A DNA stretch of 64,000 nt. Source: Sorangium aterium. Lineage in GTDB: Bacteria; Myxococcota_A; Polyangia; Polyangiales; Polyangiaceae. The notes beneath the pieces are model-generated. The model saw only the letters and a list, made by a program, of their open reading frames with translations. It ran no database searches and was not told the DNA's origin. The stretch covers positions 3,844,001 to 3,908,000 of the forward strand of contig NZ_JAQNDK010000001.1 in the NCBI RefSeq assembly GCF_028368935.1, written 5' to 3'. A program made the translations under genes and the position numbers. Position 1 is the first letter of the stretch, and every line of letters begins with the position of its first letter. This document shows positions 25,477 to 35,242 of this stretch, piece after piece.

Positions 25477-26613
25477 GTGACGCCGATGCAGCTTGCGCAG
25501 CGCCTGGCCGGGCTTGAGATGTCGGCCGTCCCCGTGTGGGTCCTCGACGTGGACCGCTCTCGGGTCTGCTGGGTGAACGAGGCCGGCCTGGAGATGTGGC
25601 GGGCGCAGGATCGCGACGAGCTGTTCGCGCGCGATTTCTCGACGGTGCCTGCGCCGGTCCGGACGCGCATCCAGGCCCTCGCCGCGCAGGTACGCGAGCG
25701 CCGCGTCGTGCGCGAGAGCTGGACCTTCTACCCGCGCGGGATGCCCGTGACGGTGACGCTCCACTCCTCGAGCGTCGAGCTCGACGATGGGCGATTCGCG
25801 ATCTTGAGCCAGGCGCTTCCCCCGGATGGAGCCCCTGAGCCGGAGCTCCTCCGAGGCATCGAGGCGCTGCGCCACACCTCCGTGATGATCGCGTTCGTCG
25901 ACCCGACCGGAGACCTCCTCATGCAGAACCCGGCGGCGCTGCGGGCGTTCGGCCGCACGAGGACGTGGAGCGCCTGGCTGAGCGAGCCGGGCGAGGCGGA
26001 CGCGATGCTCAGGGCGGCGCTGGACGGCGACATCGTGACGCGAGAGATGCTCGTCCGCACGGTGGATGGAGAGCGCCTGCACGCGATCGAGGGGCGAGCG
26101 GTGCGTGATCCCGTGGCGGGCGCCATGGGGGTTCTGCTCCACCACACCGACGAAACGGCGCGGATAGGCGCGGAGCGCTCCGCCGAGGAGCGCGGCCGCC
26201 TTCTGGAGGAGCTGAACGCGACGCTTGCGCTCGTCGAGCAGCAGCGCGGTGAGATCCTCGCCCTCTCCGCGCCCATCCTGGACGTGGGCGAGCGCGCGCT
26301 GGCGCTGCCGATCATCGGTGCGCTGAACCGAGAGCGGAGCGCGGAGATCGCGGCGCGGCTCCTGCCTGCGATCGCCGGCTCCGGGGTCGACCGGGTGATC
26401 CTCGATATGACCGGCGCCGCGGCGCTCGACGAGGCCGGCGCCAGGCACCTGATCGAGATGGTAGGAGCCATCCGGCTGCTCGGCGCGTCCGCCATGATCA
26501 CGGGTATCCAGCCCGCGCTGGCCCGCACCCTGGTGGCATCGGGCTTTGACGGGACCGGCATCACCATCGTCGGCTCCATCGCCCAGGGCCTCTCGCGCTC
26601 CAGGAAGCGCTGA
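25477..26613 (+). CDS. PAS-like sensor with C-terminal RsbR-type STAS domain
   Basis: The protein has 378 residues, GTG start (ATG at 25486 is an alternative). Residues ~15-110 are a PAS-like domain (VWVLDVDRSRVCWVNEAGLE, WTFYPRGMPVTVTLHSS). A second PAS-like region lies at ~125-225 (VMIAFVDPTGDLLMQNPAAL), followed by a coiled linker and a STAS domain from residue ~260 (ILDVGERALALPIIGALNRE). RsbR-type STAS proteins build stressosomes or regulate partner-switching kinases through Thr phosphorylation. Here the first phosphoacceptor motif, normally VDT, reads LDE; the second (Thr in ARTLVASG) is kept. No kinase or phosphatase gene is nearby. Confidence 0.82.
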   Translation: MTPMQLAQRLAGLEMSAVPVWVLDVDRSRVCWVNEAGLEMWRAQDRDELFARDFSTVPAPVRTRIQALAAQVRERRVVRESWTFYPRGMPVTVTLHSSSVELDDGRFAILSQALPPDGAPEPELLRGIEALRHTSVMIAFVDPTGDLLMQNPAALRAFGRTRTWSAWLSEPGEADAMLRAALDGDIVTREMLVRTVDGERLHAIEGRAVRDPVAGAMGVLLHHTDETARIGAERSAEERGRLLEELNATLALVEQQRGEILALSAPILDVGERALALPIIGALNRERSAEIAARLLPAIAGSGVDRVILDMTGAAALDEAGARHLIEMVGAIRLLGASAMITGIQPALARTLVASGFDGTGITIVGSIAQGLSRSRKR

Positions 26614-26765
26614 GTCGAAGCCACCGTCGTGCTCCGGCCGGGCATCCGGCCTCGTCCTGCCGCAGGCCTTCGACCACCTGGCACACGTCGGGCAACGATT
26701 GGCACAAAGCGGCACCACGATTCGTAAACTATCAATATTCCATCGCATTCAGGACGGCACAAAGC

Positions 26766-27662
26766 ATGCTCCTCCGGGCCATCATGAACATCGAGATGGC
26801 AAGGCGAGCGGTTGGGGTCGGGGTGTTTGCGGCGAGTGCGTCCTTCGGAGGGGGATGCATGGCCGAGGTCGTGGACGGCACCGATGAAGCACGGGATGAA
26901 GTGAAAGAGGAGGAGACCGCCTGCTGGGCTGACTTCGGCCCCGAGGCGCCCGGCGAATGCACCATCGGCGAGGAGCGGGAATGCCCTGACAAAGATCCCC
27001 ATTCGGGGAGCGGGTTTTGCCGTGAAAAGTGCGTGAACATCGACGGCAAAGCCGTCTGGGGGCTCAGGACCACCTGGCGCGAGTGCCCCTTCGTTGAATC
27101 GGCGTGGCACATCGGAACATCGCCCGAATGTACCTGTTTCACGCCTCTCGTGCTCTCCTTCGACAATCGCCCGGTGGAGTTCACCGCCGAGGCGGGCGCC
27201 GCCTTCGATCTGACCGGCACCGGCGTGTGCCACGCGAGCGATTGGCCCACCTCGGCGACGCCCTGGCTCGCGCTCGATCGCGACGGCGACGGCGTCATCC
27301 AGGATGGAGGCGAGCTGTTCGGCTCGGCCACGCGGCTGGGGAGCGGGGGATTCGCGAAGAACGGCTTCGAAGCGCTGCGGGAGCTCGACGCGGACAACAA
27401 CGGCGTCTTCGACAAGCAGGATCCGGCGTTCGCCAGGGTGGTCGTCTGGTCGGATAACAACCTCGACAGGACGAGCGAACCGAGAGAGATCACGCCCCTC
27501 GAGGCGCTCGGCGTGACGTCGATCGATCTCCGCGACTTCCGCGAGTGGCGCTGCGACGCGCGCGGCAATTGCGAGGGCGAGCGGAGCGCGTTTGCCTTCA
27601 CGGACGCCGCTGGCATGGCGCGCCGGGGGACGGTGATCGACGTGTACATGTCTCGTCGATGA
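26766..27662 (+). CDS. Secreted lipoprotein with EF-hand-like calcium loop
   Basis: The protein has up to 298 residues; in-frame ATGs at 26766, 26784 and 26796 all precede the signal peptide MARRAVGVGVFAASASFGGG followed by the lipobox Cys. The mature part is acidic, then Cys-rich (about 10 Cys, e.g. ECTIGEERECPD and CREKCVNIDG), and then has a domain with DRDGDGVIQDGGELFG and DADNNGVFDKQDPAF. These two DxDxDG loops are typical of dockerin/EF-hand-like calcium sites. Such proteins are exported to the outer membrane or surface; the function is unknown. Upstream (26700-26760) is an AT-rich stretch that probably holds its promoter. It is monocistronic. Confidence 0.75.
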   Translation: MLLRAIMNIEMARRAVGVGVFAASASFGGGCMAEVVDGTDEARDEVKEEETACWADFGPEAPGECTIGEERECPDKDPHSGSGFCREKCVNIDGKAVWGLRTTWRECPFVESAWHIGTSPECTCFTPLVLSFDNRPVEFTAEAGAAFDLTGTGVCHASDWPTSATPWLALDRDGDGVIQDGGELFGSATRLGSGGFAKNGFEALRELDADNNGVFDKQDPAFARVVVWSDNNLDRTSEPREITPLEALGVTSIDLRDFREWRCDARGNCEGERSAFAFTDAAGMARRGTVIDVYMSRR

Positions 27663-27979
27663 GCGCCGCGCGGCGCTCACCCGGGCAGGCGGCGTGCTGT
27701 GCCGCTTCGCAGCGAGCCAGAGCTGCGCGACTTGCGGTGCAGCGGGGACGACACCGGCGTTAGCCCGACGACATCCCACCTCCGCTTCGGCCCGAGCCGT
27801 TAACATGCAAATTGCATCGTTCGCACGTGAATTCACAGGACGAGGTTTCGCCGGCGCAGTATGAGGCGGAGTTGCGGTCGAGATGCGCTTCGAGGCTATC
27901 AAGCGCGCACCCCCGCAAGGATATGCCGCACCCTTCCACGATGCCCCTTACGGGCCATTGCCCGAGGAGACGTTTCGTC
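27663..27979. other. Intergenic region with a short palindrome
   Basis: No gene is supported in these 317 bases. The only structure I see is a 13 bp perfect palindrome ATGCAAATTGCAT at 27805-27817, about 165 bases before the next start, which could be an operator. GAGGAGACG at 27964-27972 is the ribosome site of the next gene. Confidence 0.5.
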
Positions 27980-29265
27980 ATGAGAACGCTTCCCAAGAAC
28001 CGCCATGCCACGTTCGGCTCGATCCTTTGCGTCGCCTCCCTGGGCGTCTTCGCGTTCGGTCCCGGGTGCAGCGCGGCCTCGTCAGACTCCGCCGGCGCGG
28101 AGCAGGTCGGCGAGGCTGACGAGCACGTCACCGCGGCACAGTGCGAGTACTTCGATGTCAACGGCAAGGTCACGATCTGCCACTACACCGGCTCGAGGGC
28201 GTGACCTGCACGGCGTCCGACCAGTGCCACGTGGCCGGCACCTGCGACCCCCAGACGGGGCTCTGCTCGAACCCCGTCGCCCCTGACGGCGCCGGCTGCG
28301 ACGACGGCGACGCCTGCACGCCGACCGACACGTGCCAGGCCGGCACCTGCACCAGCGGCAACCCCGTCACCTGCACCGCGAGCGACGAGTGTCACGTGGC
28401 CGGCACCTGCGACTCCTCCAGCGGCGTCTGCTCCAACCCCAACGCCCCGGATGGGATCTACTGCAGCACGGGCATCTGCGAGACCGGGGCATGTTACGTG
28501 CCCACCCTGAGCTTCCAGGCGAGCCAGAGCTACGCCGCCGGCAACCGCCCCGCGGGCGTGGCGACGGGCGACGTCAATGGCGACGGCAACCGCGACCTCG
28601 TCGTGATCAACGTCGTCGGTGCCGACGCGAGCGTGCTGCTGGGCAACGGCGACGGCACCCTCACGGCCGCCGCCCCCGTCGGCGGCATCGGCACGAACCC
28701 CGGCGGCGTGGCGCTGGCGGACCTCGACGGCGACGGCAAGCTCGATCTCCTCGTCGGGGGCTTCAACGTCCCCGGCATCGGCGGCCTCCGCGTGCTGCTG
28801 GGCAACGGCGACGGCACCTTCCAGGCCCCCGTCCTCTATGCCGTGGGCAATCAACCGACCAGCGTGCAGGTGGCGGACTTCAACGGCGACGGCAAGCTCG
28901 ACGTCGTCACGTCCAACTTCGTCGGCAGCAGCCTGAGCGTGCTACTGGGCAACGGCGACGGCACCCTCCAGTCCGCCACCAACTACTCCGCCCCCGGCGC
29001 CAACACCCCCAACGACGTGGCGGTGGCGGACGTCAACGGTGACGGCAAGCTCGATCTCATCTCGGCCAACGCCAACGGCCAGACCCTGAGCGTGTGGCTC
29101 GGCAACGGCGACGGCACCTTCCAGCCCGCCATCGTCTTCCCCTCCGGCGGCAGCTTCCCCGATGCCGTGGCGGTGGGGGACCTCAACGGCGACGGCAAGC
29201 TCGACCTCGCCACGACCAACTACTTCGCGAACACCGTGAGCGTGCTGATCAACCAATCGTTCTAG
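27980..29265 (+). pseudogene. Frameshifted FG-GAP/VCBS-repeat surface lipoprotein
   Basis: Two overlapping frames together make one protein. Frame 1, from ATG 27980, gives a lipoprotein signal (lipobox near FGPGCSAA) and CEYFDVNGKVTICHYTGS, then stops at 28202-28204. Frame 2, open from before 28141 to the stop at 29265, continues with EGVTCTASDQCHVAGTC, two Cys-rich CTASD/CHVAGTC repeats, and five FG-GAP-like units of the type VLLGNGDGT-x-VAD-NGDGKLDL. The FG-GAP units predict a calcium-binding beta-propeller. The switch near 28190-28200 needs a shift of reading frame, perhaps with a small deletion. The gene is either broken or the sequence has an error there; the repeat region itself is intact. 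Confidence 0.7.
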
Positions 29266-29447
29266 TTGGGACGGCGTTGCAAATTGAACGCCGCGCAGCG
29301 CTGTACGAGCCTGCGCGGCGCTCCGTGCGGCGACCGTGCGTCGAGGCACGGTCGCCGTTCTACTCGGCACGACGTCCGTACCTGCCAATGGAGGAGCTTC
29401 CCAGAGTGCGCGAACGACGCGCGCCAGCGTATCCTCATCGAAATCCG

Positions 29448-29649
29448 AGGCGGCCCGCCAGCCCGAACTGCGCGCGCTCTCGGCCATGGCGCACGGCGAG
29501 GGCTGCGGGGAACGACCATCGCGGCGGCGGTGCTGCCCGCGGTCGCCAGGCTCAGGGACAATCGAGCCAGGGTGTACGGCGATCTCGTCCTGAATTCGCT
29601 GAACGATGCGGTCCGGCGGGCGCTGGAGGCGATGATAAAGGACAAGTGA
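29448..29649 (+). pseudogene. Remnant of an Rpn/PD-(D/E)XK transposase-like protein C-terminus
   Basis: One frame reads ELRALSAMAHGEG, and a neighbouring frame continues RGTTIAAAVLPAVARLRDN and ARVYGDLVLNSLNDAVRRAL then EAMIKDK and a stop. This is the helical C-terminal part seen in Rpn-family proteins that are abundant in Sorangium-type genomes. The N-terminal nuclease core is missing and the reading frame is broken near 29500, so it is a dead fragment. The surrounding bases 29266-29447 and 29650-29793 show nothing else recognisable. Confidence 0.4.
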
Positions 29650-29793
29650 GCGACGAAAAGACGAAGCCGGCGGCCTCGCGATTGAACCACATCTCGCCGG
29701 GGCCCACAAGACGTACCAAGGTACGGATGGTCGTCCCCACTTCGTAGCGCTAGCTTGCGCGCGGCACCTTCCACCGGAAAAGGAGTATCGCCG

Positions 29794-30417
29794 ATGACGC
29801 GCGAGACACCGCTCATCCGCATGTCCCTCTTCACGCTCCTGGGCGCGAAGTCCGTCACAATGCTCAGCGGGTGCACCTCCACGCCGGCAGAGGACGACCA
29901 CCTCGGGAGCGCGGAGCAGGCGCTCACCGCCTCCGAGTGCAACTACTTCGCGGTGAACGGCAAGGTCCAGACCTGTGTGGACGGCGTGAACAGCTATACT
30001 TGTCAGTGCCCGGCTGGCTACAGCGAGACCAACTGCGAGACGCAGGCAACGGCCTGCCCGTGCTCGAGCCTGCCCGAGTGGCAGGCGGCGCTGGCCACCT
30101 CGCCTCTGCCTGCCGGTTCGTGCAGCGCCAGTTCTTGGCCGGGCCCCTGTGGTAGCGTCGCCAACGTCGAGCCGGGGTCGAGCTTGGCCTACCTGAACGC
30201 CGGGGACGGGTCGGCGGCCTGGACACTCTACAGTGGGTCTCCTAGCGGCGGCAGCTCCTCCTTCTGCGGCACCTACGACATTCTGACCAACACCTACTGC
30301 TCCTTTTACGGTTACGGGCATCTTGAAATATCCCTCCCGGTGATCCCGGCGGAGAACTCGGCCTGCCAGGCGGAGATCCTGAGCTGGGCACAGCAGAAGG
30401 GCGCGACCTGCCACTGA
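29794..30417 (+). CDS. Secreted lipoprotein with EGF-like module
   Basis: The protein has 207 residues from the ATG at 29794 (AAAGGAG about 9 bases upstream). The signal peptide ends at a lipobox-like SGC near residue 27. Then CNYFAVNGKVQTCVDGVNSY and TCQCPAGYSETNCE form one EGF-like module with six Cys at the usual spacing. The remainder (~130 residues) has ten more Cys and ends AQQKGATCH. The opening CNYFAVNGKVQ resembles CEYFDVNGKVT of the frameshifted lipoprotein at 27980, so the two share an N-terminal module. It is surface exposed by inference; the function is unknown. A hairpin at 30440-30459 follows. Confidence 0.72.
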   Translation: MTRETPLIRMSLFTLLGAKSVTMLSGCTSTPAEDDHLGSAEQALTASECNYFAVNGKVQTCVDGVNSYTCQCPAGYSETNCETQATACPCSSLPEWQAALATSPLPAGSCSASSWPGPCGSVANVEPGSSLAYLNAGDGSAAWTLYSGSPSGGSSSFCGTYDILTNTYCSFYGYGHLEISLPVIPAENSACQAEILSWAQQKGATCH

Positions 30418-30439
30418 GGATAGGCGACTGGATCTGGCT

Positions 30440-30459
30440 TGCCGCCATCGAGGGCGGCA
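30440..30459. terminator. Possible terminator hairpin
   Basis: TGCCGCC and GGCGGCA form a 7 bp stem around a 6-base loop, 22 bases after the stop of the EGF-like lipoprotein gene and before the convergent regulator. There is no U-tract. Confidence 0.4.
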
Positions 30460-30614
30460 TCGCGCTCCCGGGCGCCGCGCCGTCTCCGGCGAGGCGCGCG
30501 AGGCGCTCGGCGAGCTGCGCGCGGCGGCCGTCGAGACGCTGAACGGGCTCGGTGGCGACCTCAGCCTCTGGGCAGCGTCACGGGTCGTCGCGTCGAGGAG
30601 ACGTAGGAATGAAG

Positions 30615-31862
30615 CTATTCACGTGCCTTTTGCAGCAGGATCCCCAGCTCCACCGCGGACCTCGCCCCCAGCTTGGTCATCACGCGCGCACGGTGCTCCT
30701 TGACCGTCCGCTCGGTGATCCCGAGCGCCTCCGCGATCTGCTTGTTGAGCAGCCCCCGCGCGACGGCCTCGCAGACCTCGCGCTCTCGCGCGGAGAGGAG
30801 CGCCATCCGCGCCGCGAGGGTGGCAGGCTCGATGGCGGCGGAAGGCGCCGCGCACCGGCTCGTCTCGGCCTCGCCGGGCGCCGTTCCGGCGGCGAGCAGA
30901 CCGCGCCGGCGAGTCTCTTCCGGGCGCTCTCCGAACGCGCGCACGTACGCCGACTCGAAGACCTCGCGCCGGGCGAAGCCGGCGGCGCGCGCGACGTGCA
31001 GCACGGCGAGGTGCGGCTCGGCGAGCAGCGCCCGCTGCGCGCGGACGAGGCGCCGATCGCGAAGGAACGTTCCGAGCGAGGTCCCGCGGTGCGCGCGGAA
31101 CGCCGCCTCGACCGAGCGGGCGCTCGTCCTGGCAACGGCGGCGAGATCGATCGCGCTGATCGGCCCGGCGGCGTGCGCGTCCACGTACTCTTCGACCCGC
31201 CGGAGCACCGTCCGGCTCGACGGCGGCGTGGGCCGCTCCAGCAGGTGAGCGAGGTTGTGAGGCTGCCCCAGCAGCAGGGCGCGCGAGAGCGACTCGGTCA
31301 GCCCGGCGAACACCTGGGGGTGATCGATGTCCGTGCCCGCGTTGATCTCGGCGGCCATGAAGCGGCAGAGTCGCTCAACGTAGGATCCGCTTCCGGCGCG
31401 GGAGTCCAGCGAGAGCTGGAACTGAAAGTCCTCGCGGACGACCTCGCCGGTGATCGACTCGAGCTGGGAGCAGAGATAGCCTCGGTCGAAGCGCACCGTG
31501 ATGACGTCCATCGCGCCGTCGTAGTTCACCTTCGAGCGGCCGTGAGGCGAGAAGATGGCTGGGCCGCCGCCGTGTCCCAGGGTCGCGCGGTCGCGTCCCA
31601 GCGCCGCGCGTCCGCTGCCGCGGACGGGAATGACGAGCATCGGCGCGTCCACCTGGGCGTCCAGGTAGATCGCGTCGCTGGTATGGTCCTGGACGAAGAG
31701 GATGGGGCCGAAGTCCACGGCGTGGGCGCGCCACTCGAAACCGCGCGGGAGCGCGGGGTCGACTTCCCCGTAAAGCCCCTCCCATATGGATACGGCGGTG
31801 TGGTGGTCGCGGGTGTGGATCTCGAACCGGCGGGGCACGTCCTCGTGAGTCGCGCGGGGCAT
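30615..31862 (-). CDS. Regulator with both AraC-type and LuxR-type DNA-binding domains
   Basis: The protein has 415 residues. Residues ~1-200 are an AraC-binding-like cupin domain ([37 protein letters not shown]). Residues ~225-325 are an AraC HTH pair ([20 protein letters not shown] with [18 protein letters not shown], then [20 protein letters not shown] with FGERPEET). Residues ~352-412 are a complete LuxR/GerE HTH ([40 protein letters not shown]). The LuxR part keeps the LTxREREV and TVKxHR signatures. Each fold is normally sufficient alone; their fusion in one chain is unusual. No partner gene is adjacent, so the target is unknown. It is convergent with the EGF-like lipoprotein gene. Confidence 0.85.
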   Translation of the reverse strand: MPRATHEDVPRRFEIHTRDHHTAVSIWEGLYGEVDPALPRGFEWRAHAVDFGPILFVQDHTSDAIYLDAQVDAPMLVIPVRGSGRAALGRDRATLGHGGGPAIFSPHGRSKVNYDGAMDVITVRFDRGYLCSQLESITGEVVREDFQFQLSLDSRAGSGSYVERLCRFMAAEINAGTDIDHPQVFAGLTESLSRALLLGQPHNLAHLLERPTPPSSRTVLRRVEEYVDAHAAGPISAIDLAAVARTSARSVEAAFRAHRGTSLGTFLRDRRLVRAQRALLAEPHLAVLHVARAAGFARREVFESAYVRAFGERPEETRRRGLLAAGTAPGEAETSRCAAPSAAIEPATLAARMALLSAREREVCEAVARGLLNKQIAEALGITERTVKEHRARVMTKLGARSAVELGILLQKARE

Positions 31863-31956
31863 GGGGGGTTCGCCTCCAGGATCGATCGCGGATCGGACGG
31901 CATGAAACGTCAGCGCTGTCGGGAAAGCAAGCGCGCCCTAACGACGCAATCGTGGG

Positions 31957-32220
31957 ATGACCTGCGGCGGGTACTCGGACTGCGGGCCGGTCTGTCATTG
32001 TCAGGGCGGCACGTGGTCCTGCACGACGCCGGCCGCGTGTCAGCCCCTCGTGTGCCCCACGGACAAGGAGGCGCCGCTCATGCTGGACGGCACGGCGTGT
32101 CCGGAGCACGTCGGCCTCGAGCGCCCCAAGGCGCCCGGCTGCACCTCCGCGCGCTGCACGTGCGCGCTGAATCCGGACACGGGGACCGCCTTGTGGCAAT
32201 GCCTCACGTTCCCCTGCTGA
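31957..32220 (+). CDS. Small cysteine-rich protein, possibly a remnant
   Basis: The protein has 87 residues with eleven Cys (MTCGGYSDCGPVCHCQGGTW, SCTTPAACQPLVC, CTSARCTCALNPD), resembling the Cys-rich modules of exported myxobacterial proteins. An in-frame stop at 31939-31941 prevents extension, there is no signal peptide, and only a weak GTGGG precedes the ATG. The composition strongly suggests coding history, but without an export signal the disulfides could not form. It may be the tail of a larger gene that lost its start. Confidence 0.45.
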   Translation: MTCGGYSDCGPVCHCQGGTWSCTTPAACQPLVCPTDKEAPLMLDGTACPEHVGLERPKAPGCTSARCTCALNPDTGTALWQCLTFPC

Positions 32221-32639
32221 TGAGCAGCGACGCCCCATGGAGCCATCGGCGGCTCAAGGAGCACGCGAATCGTCGCGAGCGCGTCCATCAACTCCTCGTT
32301 GCGGAGGACTCCATCCGTCTCCACCACGCAGTAAAAAGCGCGCGCCGCATCGATGGCCGCTCCGATATCGCGCTCATGTACGCGATGAGGCTGCGACCGC
32401 GAGCGCCGCCGGCGAGCCGTCACCCCCGTCGGAACGGCCGTCATGTCGGCCCGGAATACGTCCTCACGACATGGCGCCGTGGATCGGGATCAGGCCAGAG
32501 GGTGGATCAGAGGGAAGACGCCGCTGAAGCTCCTGATGCGCCGCCTTTGGTGGACGTCTCGGACGTATCGTGCTCCTGAAATCAGCGAGCTTATTTTCCT
32601 TAGCATTCTGAACCTCTTATCCAGTACTATTTCCATACC
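32221..32639. other. Intergenic region upstream of the arylsulfatase gene
   Basis: I see no supported gene here. The minus strand between about 32260 and 32390 reads RDIGAAIDAARAFYCVVETD and LMDALATIRVLLEPPM, which could be a decayed helical segment but has no start or family. From ~32580 the sequence becomes clearly AT-rich, marking a compositional boundary just before the sulfatase gene. Confidence 0.45.
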
Positions 32640-32667
32640 TACCAATGATTATATATATTCATTGGTA
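32640..32667. promoter_or_regulatory. 28 bp palindromic operator/promoter of the sulfatase gene
   Basis: TACCAATGA (32640-32648) and TCATTGGTA (32659-32667) are perfect 9-base arms around an AT-only centre TTATATATAT. The site lies 25 bases before the sulfatase ATG, in an AT-rich stretch, and probably overlaps the -10 region. It is likely the binding site of a dimeric regulator that is not encoded in this window. Confidence 0.55.
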
Positions 32668-32691
32668 ACTTTCCATCGAAAGGAGTCACCC

Positions 32692-35157
32692 ATGCCGTTA
32701 GATCGAGACCTTCTCAAGCGCGAAATCCTGCCGATTCCGGACCGGCCCTATGTCGGCCCGGTGATGTACAATGCCCAGGATCCAGCTTCCCACTTCCCTC
32801 CGATCGAGCCGATCAGACCGCCTTCGAAAGCCCCCAACGTGCTCCTCATCCTGCTCGACGATGTGGGCTTCGGCGCCGCGGAGCCCTTCGGGGGGGTCAT
32901 TCATACCCCGACAGCCAAGCGGCTCGCCGAAGGCGGACTCAGATTCACCCGTTTCCACACGACAGCCCTGTGCAGCCCGACGCGCGCCGCCTTGATGACT
33001 GGCCGCAACCCCCACTCCGTCGGCATGGGTTGCATCACCGAGTTGTATACCGACGCGCCTGGCTACACCTCGATGATCCCCAATACCGCCGCCTCGATCG
33101 CCAAGATCCTCAGGTACAACGGCTACTCGACGGCTCACTTCGGCAAGTGCCACGAGGTGCCCGTCTGGGAAACCGGCCCATCGGGGCCCTTCGACCACTG
33201 GCCCACCTACATGGGCTTCGAGAAGTTCTATGGTTTCGTGGCAGGCGAAACCAACCAGTTCTACCCTACCCTCTACGATGGAACGACCTACATCGAAACG
33301 CCTCACGACGGGGACTACCACCTGACCACAGATCTGACAAACCAGACAATCAAGTGGATCGAGCAGCAGAAGGCCATGGCGCCGGACAAGCCATTCTTCA
33401 TCTATTTCGCTCCCGGCGCGACCCATGCGCCCCACCAGATCCCGGACGACTGGCTTGATAAGTATAAGGACAACGAAAACTTCGCCAAGGGCTGGGACGA
33501 ACTGCGCGAAACGATTTGCAAAAAACAAAAATCGCTTGGCGTCATTCCAGAGGACGCGGAGGCGGCGGTCAACGAGGACGTTCCAAAGTGGGACGATGAA
33601 ATGTTCGACGGTATGAGGGATTCCCTGCGCCGCGAGATGGAGCTCTACGCCTCTTTCCTCCAACAGACGGACGAAGAGGTCGGCAGGGTGATCAAAACGC
33701 TCGAGGACCTCCACCTCATGGAGAACACGCTGATCATTTACATCCTCGGCGACAACGGCGCTTCCGCCGAAGGCACCTTTATGGGCACCTTCAACGAGAT
33801 GATCGGCTTCAATAACATCCAGAAATCGCTCGATGAGCAGAAGACGATCATCAAGGACAACATAGACAAGTTCGGCACCAAGGAAGCGTACAATCACTAT
33901 GCCATCGGCTGGGCCCAGGCCATGTGCACGCCGTACAAGTGGACCAAGCAAGTTGCCAGCTTCTTCGGCGGCACGCGCAACGGCATGATCGTCCATTGGC
34001 CTGGCCACATCGACCGGGGCGACAGGGGGCTGCGACACCAATTCACTTACGTGATCGATGTGCTTCCGACGATCCTCGAAGCGGCCGGATTGCCGGAGCC
34101 AATGAGCGTCGACGGAGTGCTGCAGATGCCCATCGAGGGTACGAGCTTCCTCCGGACGTTCAAAGAGCAGAATGCGCCCGAGTTCCGCACGACCCAGTAC
34201 TTCGAGATGTTTGGCAACCGTGGCATCTACCATAACGGCTGGACCGCCGTCACCCTCCACTCGAGGCCCTGGGACTTGGAATCCAATCCGGACTACGAAA
34301 AGGATACGTGGGAGCTCTACTACACGTACCCATGGGGCGAGAAGTCGCCGCATAAGGTGGACTGGACCCAGGCAAACAACCTCGCCCAACGGGAGCCCGA
34401 AAGGCTAGCGCAGCTGAAGAACCTTTTTGAGATCACTGCGGCCCGATATAACGTCTTTCCCCTCAACGACGAAAAGACCGAGCGCCTAGAACAGTCGTCC
34501 CCCCCGGTCGGCACGAAGCAGAGGTACGTCGACGGCAGTTTCGTCTCCGACCCGTGCGTGATCAACAACTTCAACCGCTCATTCATGATCACGGCAAAGA
34601 TCGAGGGCCCCCACGGGGAAGCGCCGAACGGCGTGATCCTCGCCCGGGGCAACGATTTCGGCGGATTTGGCCTCTATGTCAAAGACGCAAGGCTTACTTA
34701 CGTCTACAACTACCTTGGGCTCGAACGGTACTACGTCCAAGCCGAACCTCTGCTGCTGCCTCTGTCCGAAGCGTACGAGGTCCGCATGAAGTTCACCTAC
34801 ACAGGCACGGATACGGGCGAGGGCGGCAGGGTGGAGCTCCTCATCAAGTGGCCCAGGGACAACGACTTCAAGCCTCTCCCGCTCGTCCCGTTCCCGGCCA
34901 TCGGTGAGGACCCGCTCAATTATACACCGAAGGATATGCCGCCGGGCCATATCCTTAAGTCCAATCCGATTATCTTCAACGTGGACGCCTTCCTGATGGT
35001 CGGCAAGAAGACTGGCGGCCCGTTGTGCCCCGACTTCGCAGGTAGCGGGAACAACCGCTTCCCCGGCAAGGTGCACTGGGCGGAGATCGAGCTGACGGGC
35101 GAACCCGCCAAGGTGAGCCCCGAACACAAATTGCACGCGCTGGAGGCGATCCAGTGA
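32692..35157 (+). CDS. Arylsulfatase (type I, formylglycine-dependent)
   Basis: The protein has 821 residues from the ATG at 32692, which has AAAGGAG 9 bases upstream; the frame is open further upstream but without a start signal. [20 protein letters not shown] contains the metal-binding Asp pair. [15 protein letters not shown] holds the formylglycine Cys94 in the CxPxR motif. [25 protein letters not shown] and [10 protein letters not shown] are the remaining active-site blocks. The enzyme would hydrolyse sulfate esters after Cys94 is converted by a formylglycine-generating enzyme. There is no signal peptide, so it is probably cytoplasmic. Base and codon use (more AAG, AAC, ACA, TAT) differ from its neighbours, suggesting recent acquisition. 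A perfect palindrome follows at 35243-35272. Confidence 0.92.
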   Translation: MPLDRDLLKREILPIPDRPYVGPVMYNAQDPASHFPPIEPIRPPSKAPNVLLILLDDVGFGAAEPFGGVIHTPTAKRLAEGGLRFTRFHTTALCSPTRAALMTGRNPHSVGMGCITELYTDAPGYTSMIPNTAASIAKILRYNGYSTAHFGKCHEVPVWETGPSGPFDHWPTYMGFEKFYGFVAGETNQFYPTLYDGTTYIETPHDGDYHLTTDLTNQTIKWIEQQKAMAPDKPFFIYFAPGATHAPHQIPDDWLDKYKDNENFAKGWDELRETICKKQKSLGVIPEDAEAAVNEDVPKWDDEMFDGMRDSLRREMELYASFLQQTDEEVGRVIKTLEDLHLMENTLIIYILGDNGASAEGTFMGTFNEMIGFNNIQKSLDEQKTIIKDNIDKFGTKEAYNHYAIGWAQAMCTPYKWTKQVASFFGGTRNGMIVHWPGHIDRGDRGLRHQFTYVIDVLPTILEAAGLPEPMSVDGVLQMPIEGTSFLRTFKEQNAPEFRTTQYFEMFGNRGIYHNGWTAVTLHSRPWDLESNPDYEKDTWELYYTYPWGEKSPHKVDWTQANNLAQREPERLAQLKNLFEITAARYNVFPLNDEKTERLEQSSPPVGTKQRYVDGSFVSDPCVINNFNRSFMITAKIEGPHGEAPNGVILARGNDFGGFGLYVKDARLTYVYNYLGLERYYVQAEPLLLPLSEAYEVRMKFTYTGTDTGEGGRVELLIKWPRDNDFKPLPLVPFPAIGEDPLNYTPKDMPPGHILKSNPIIFNVDAFLMVGKKTGGPLCPDFAGSGNNRFPGKVHWAEIELTGEPAKVSPEHKLHALEAIQ

Positions 35158-35242
35158 CACGTTGACCCGGCCGCGGGCCAGCCGCCCGCAGCTCCCCATG
35201 GCGAACCGGCCGTCGGGCTCGACCTCGACGTACCGCGCAGAT

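Noticed and set aside
26690-26765. Sigma-54 promoter (TTGGCACAAAGCGGCAC) before the calcium-loop lipoprotein
   Set aside because: The GG and GC elements are one base too close and the -12 TTGC box is missing.
32040-32444. Minus-strand protein of 134 residues
   Set aside because: Only a short middle part looks protein-like; there is no ribosome site, no family, and it overlaps the Cys-rich frame on the other strand.
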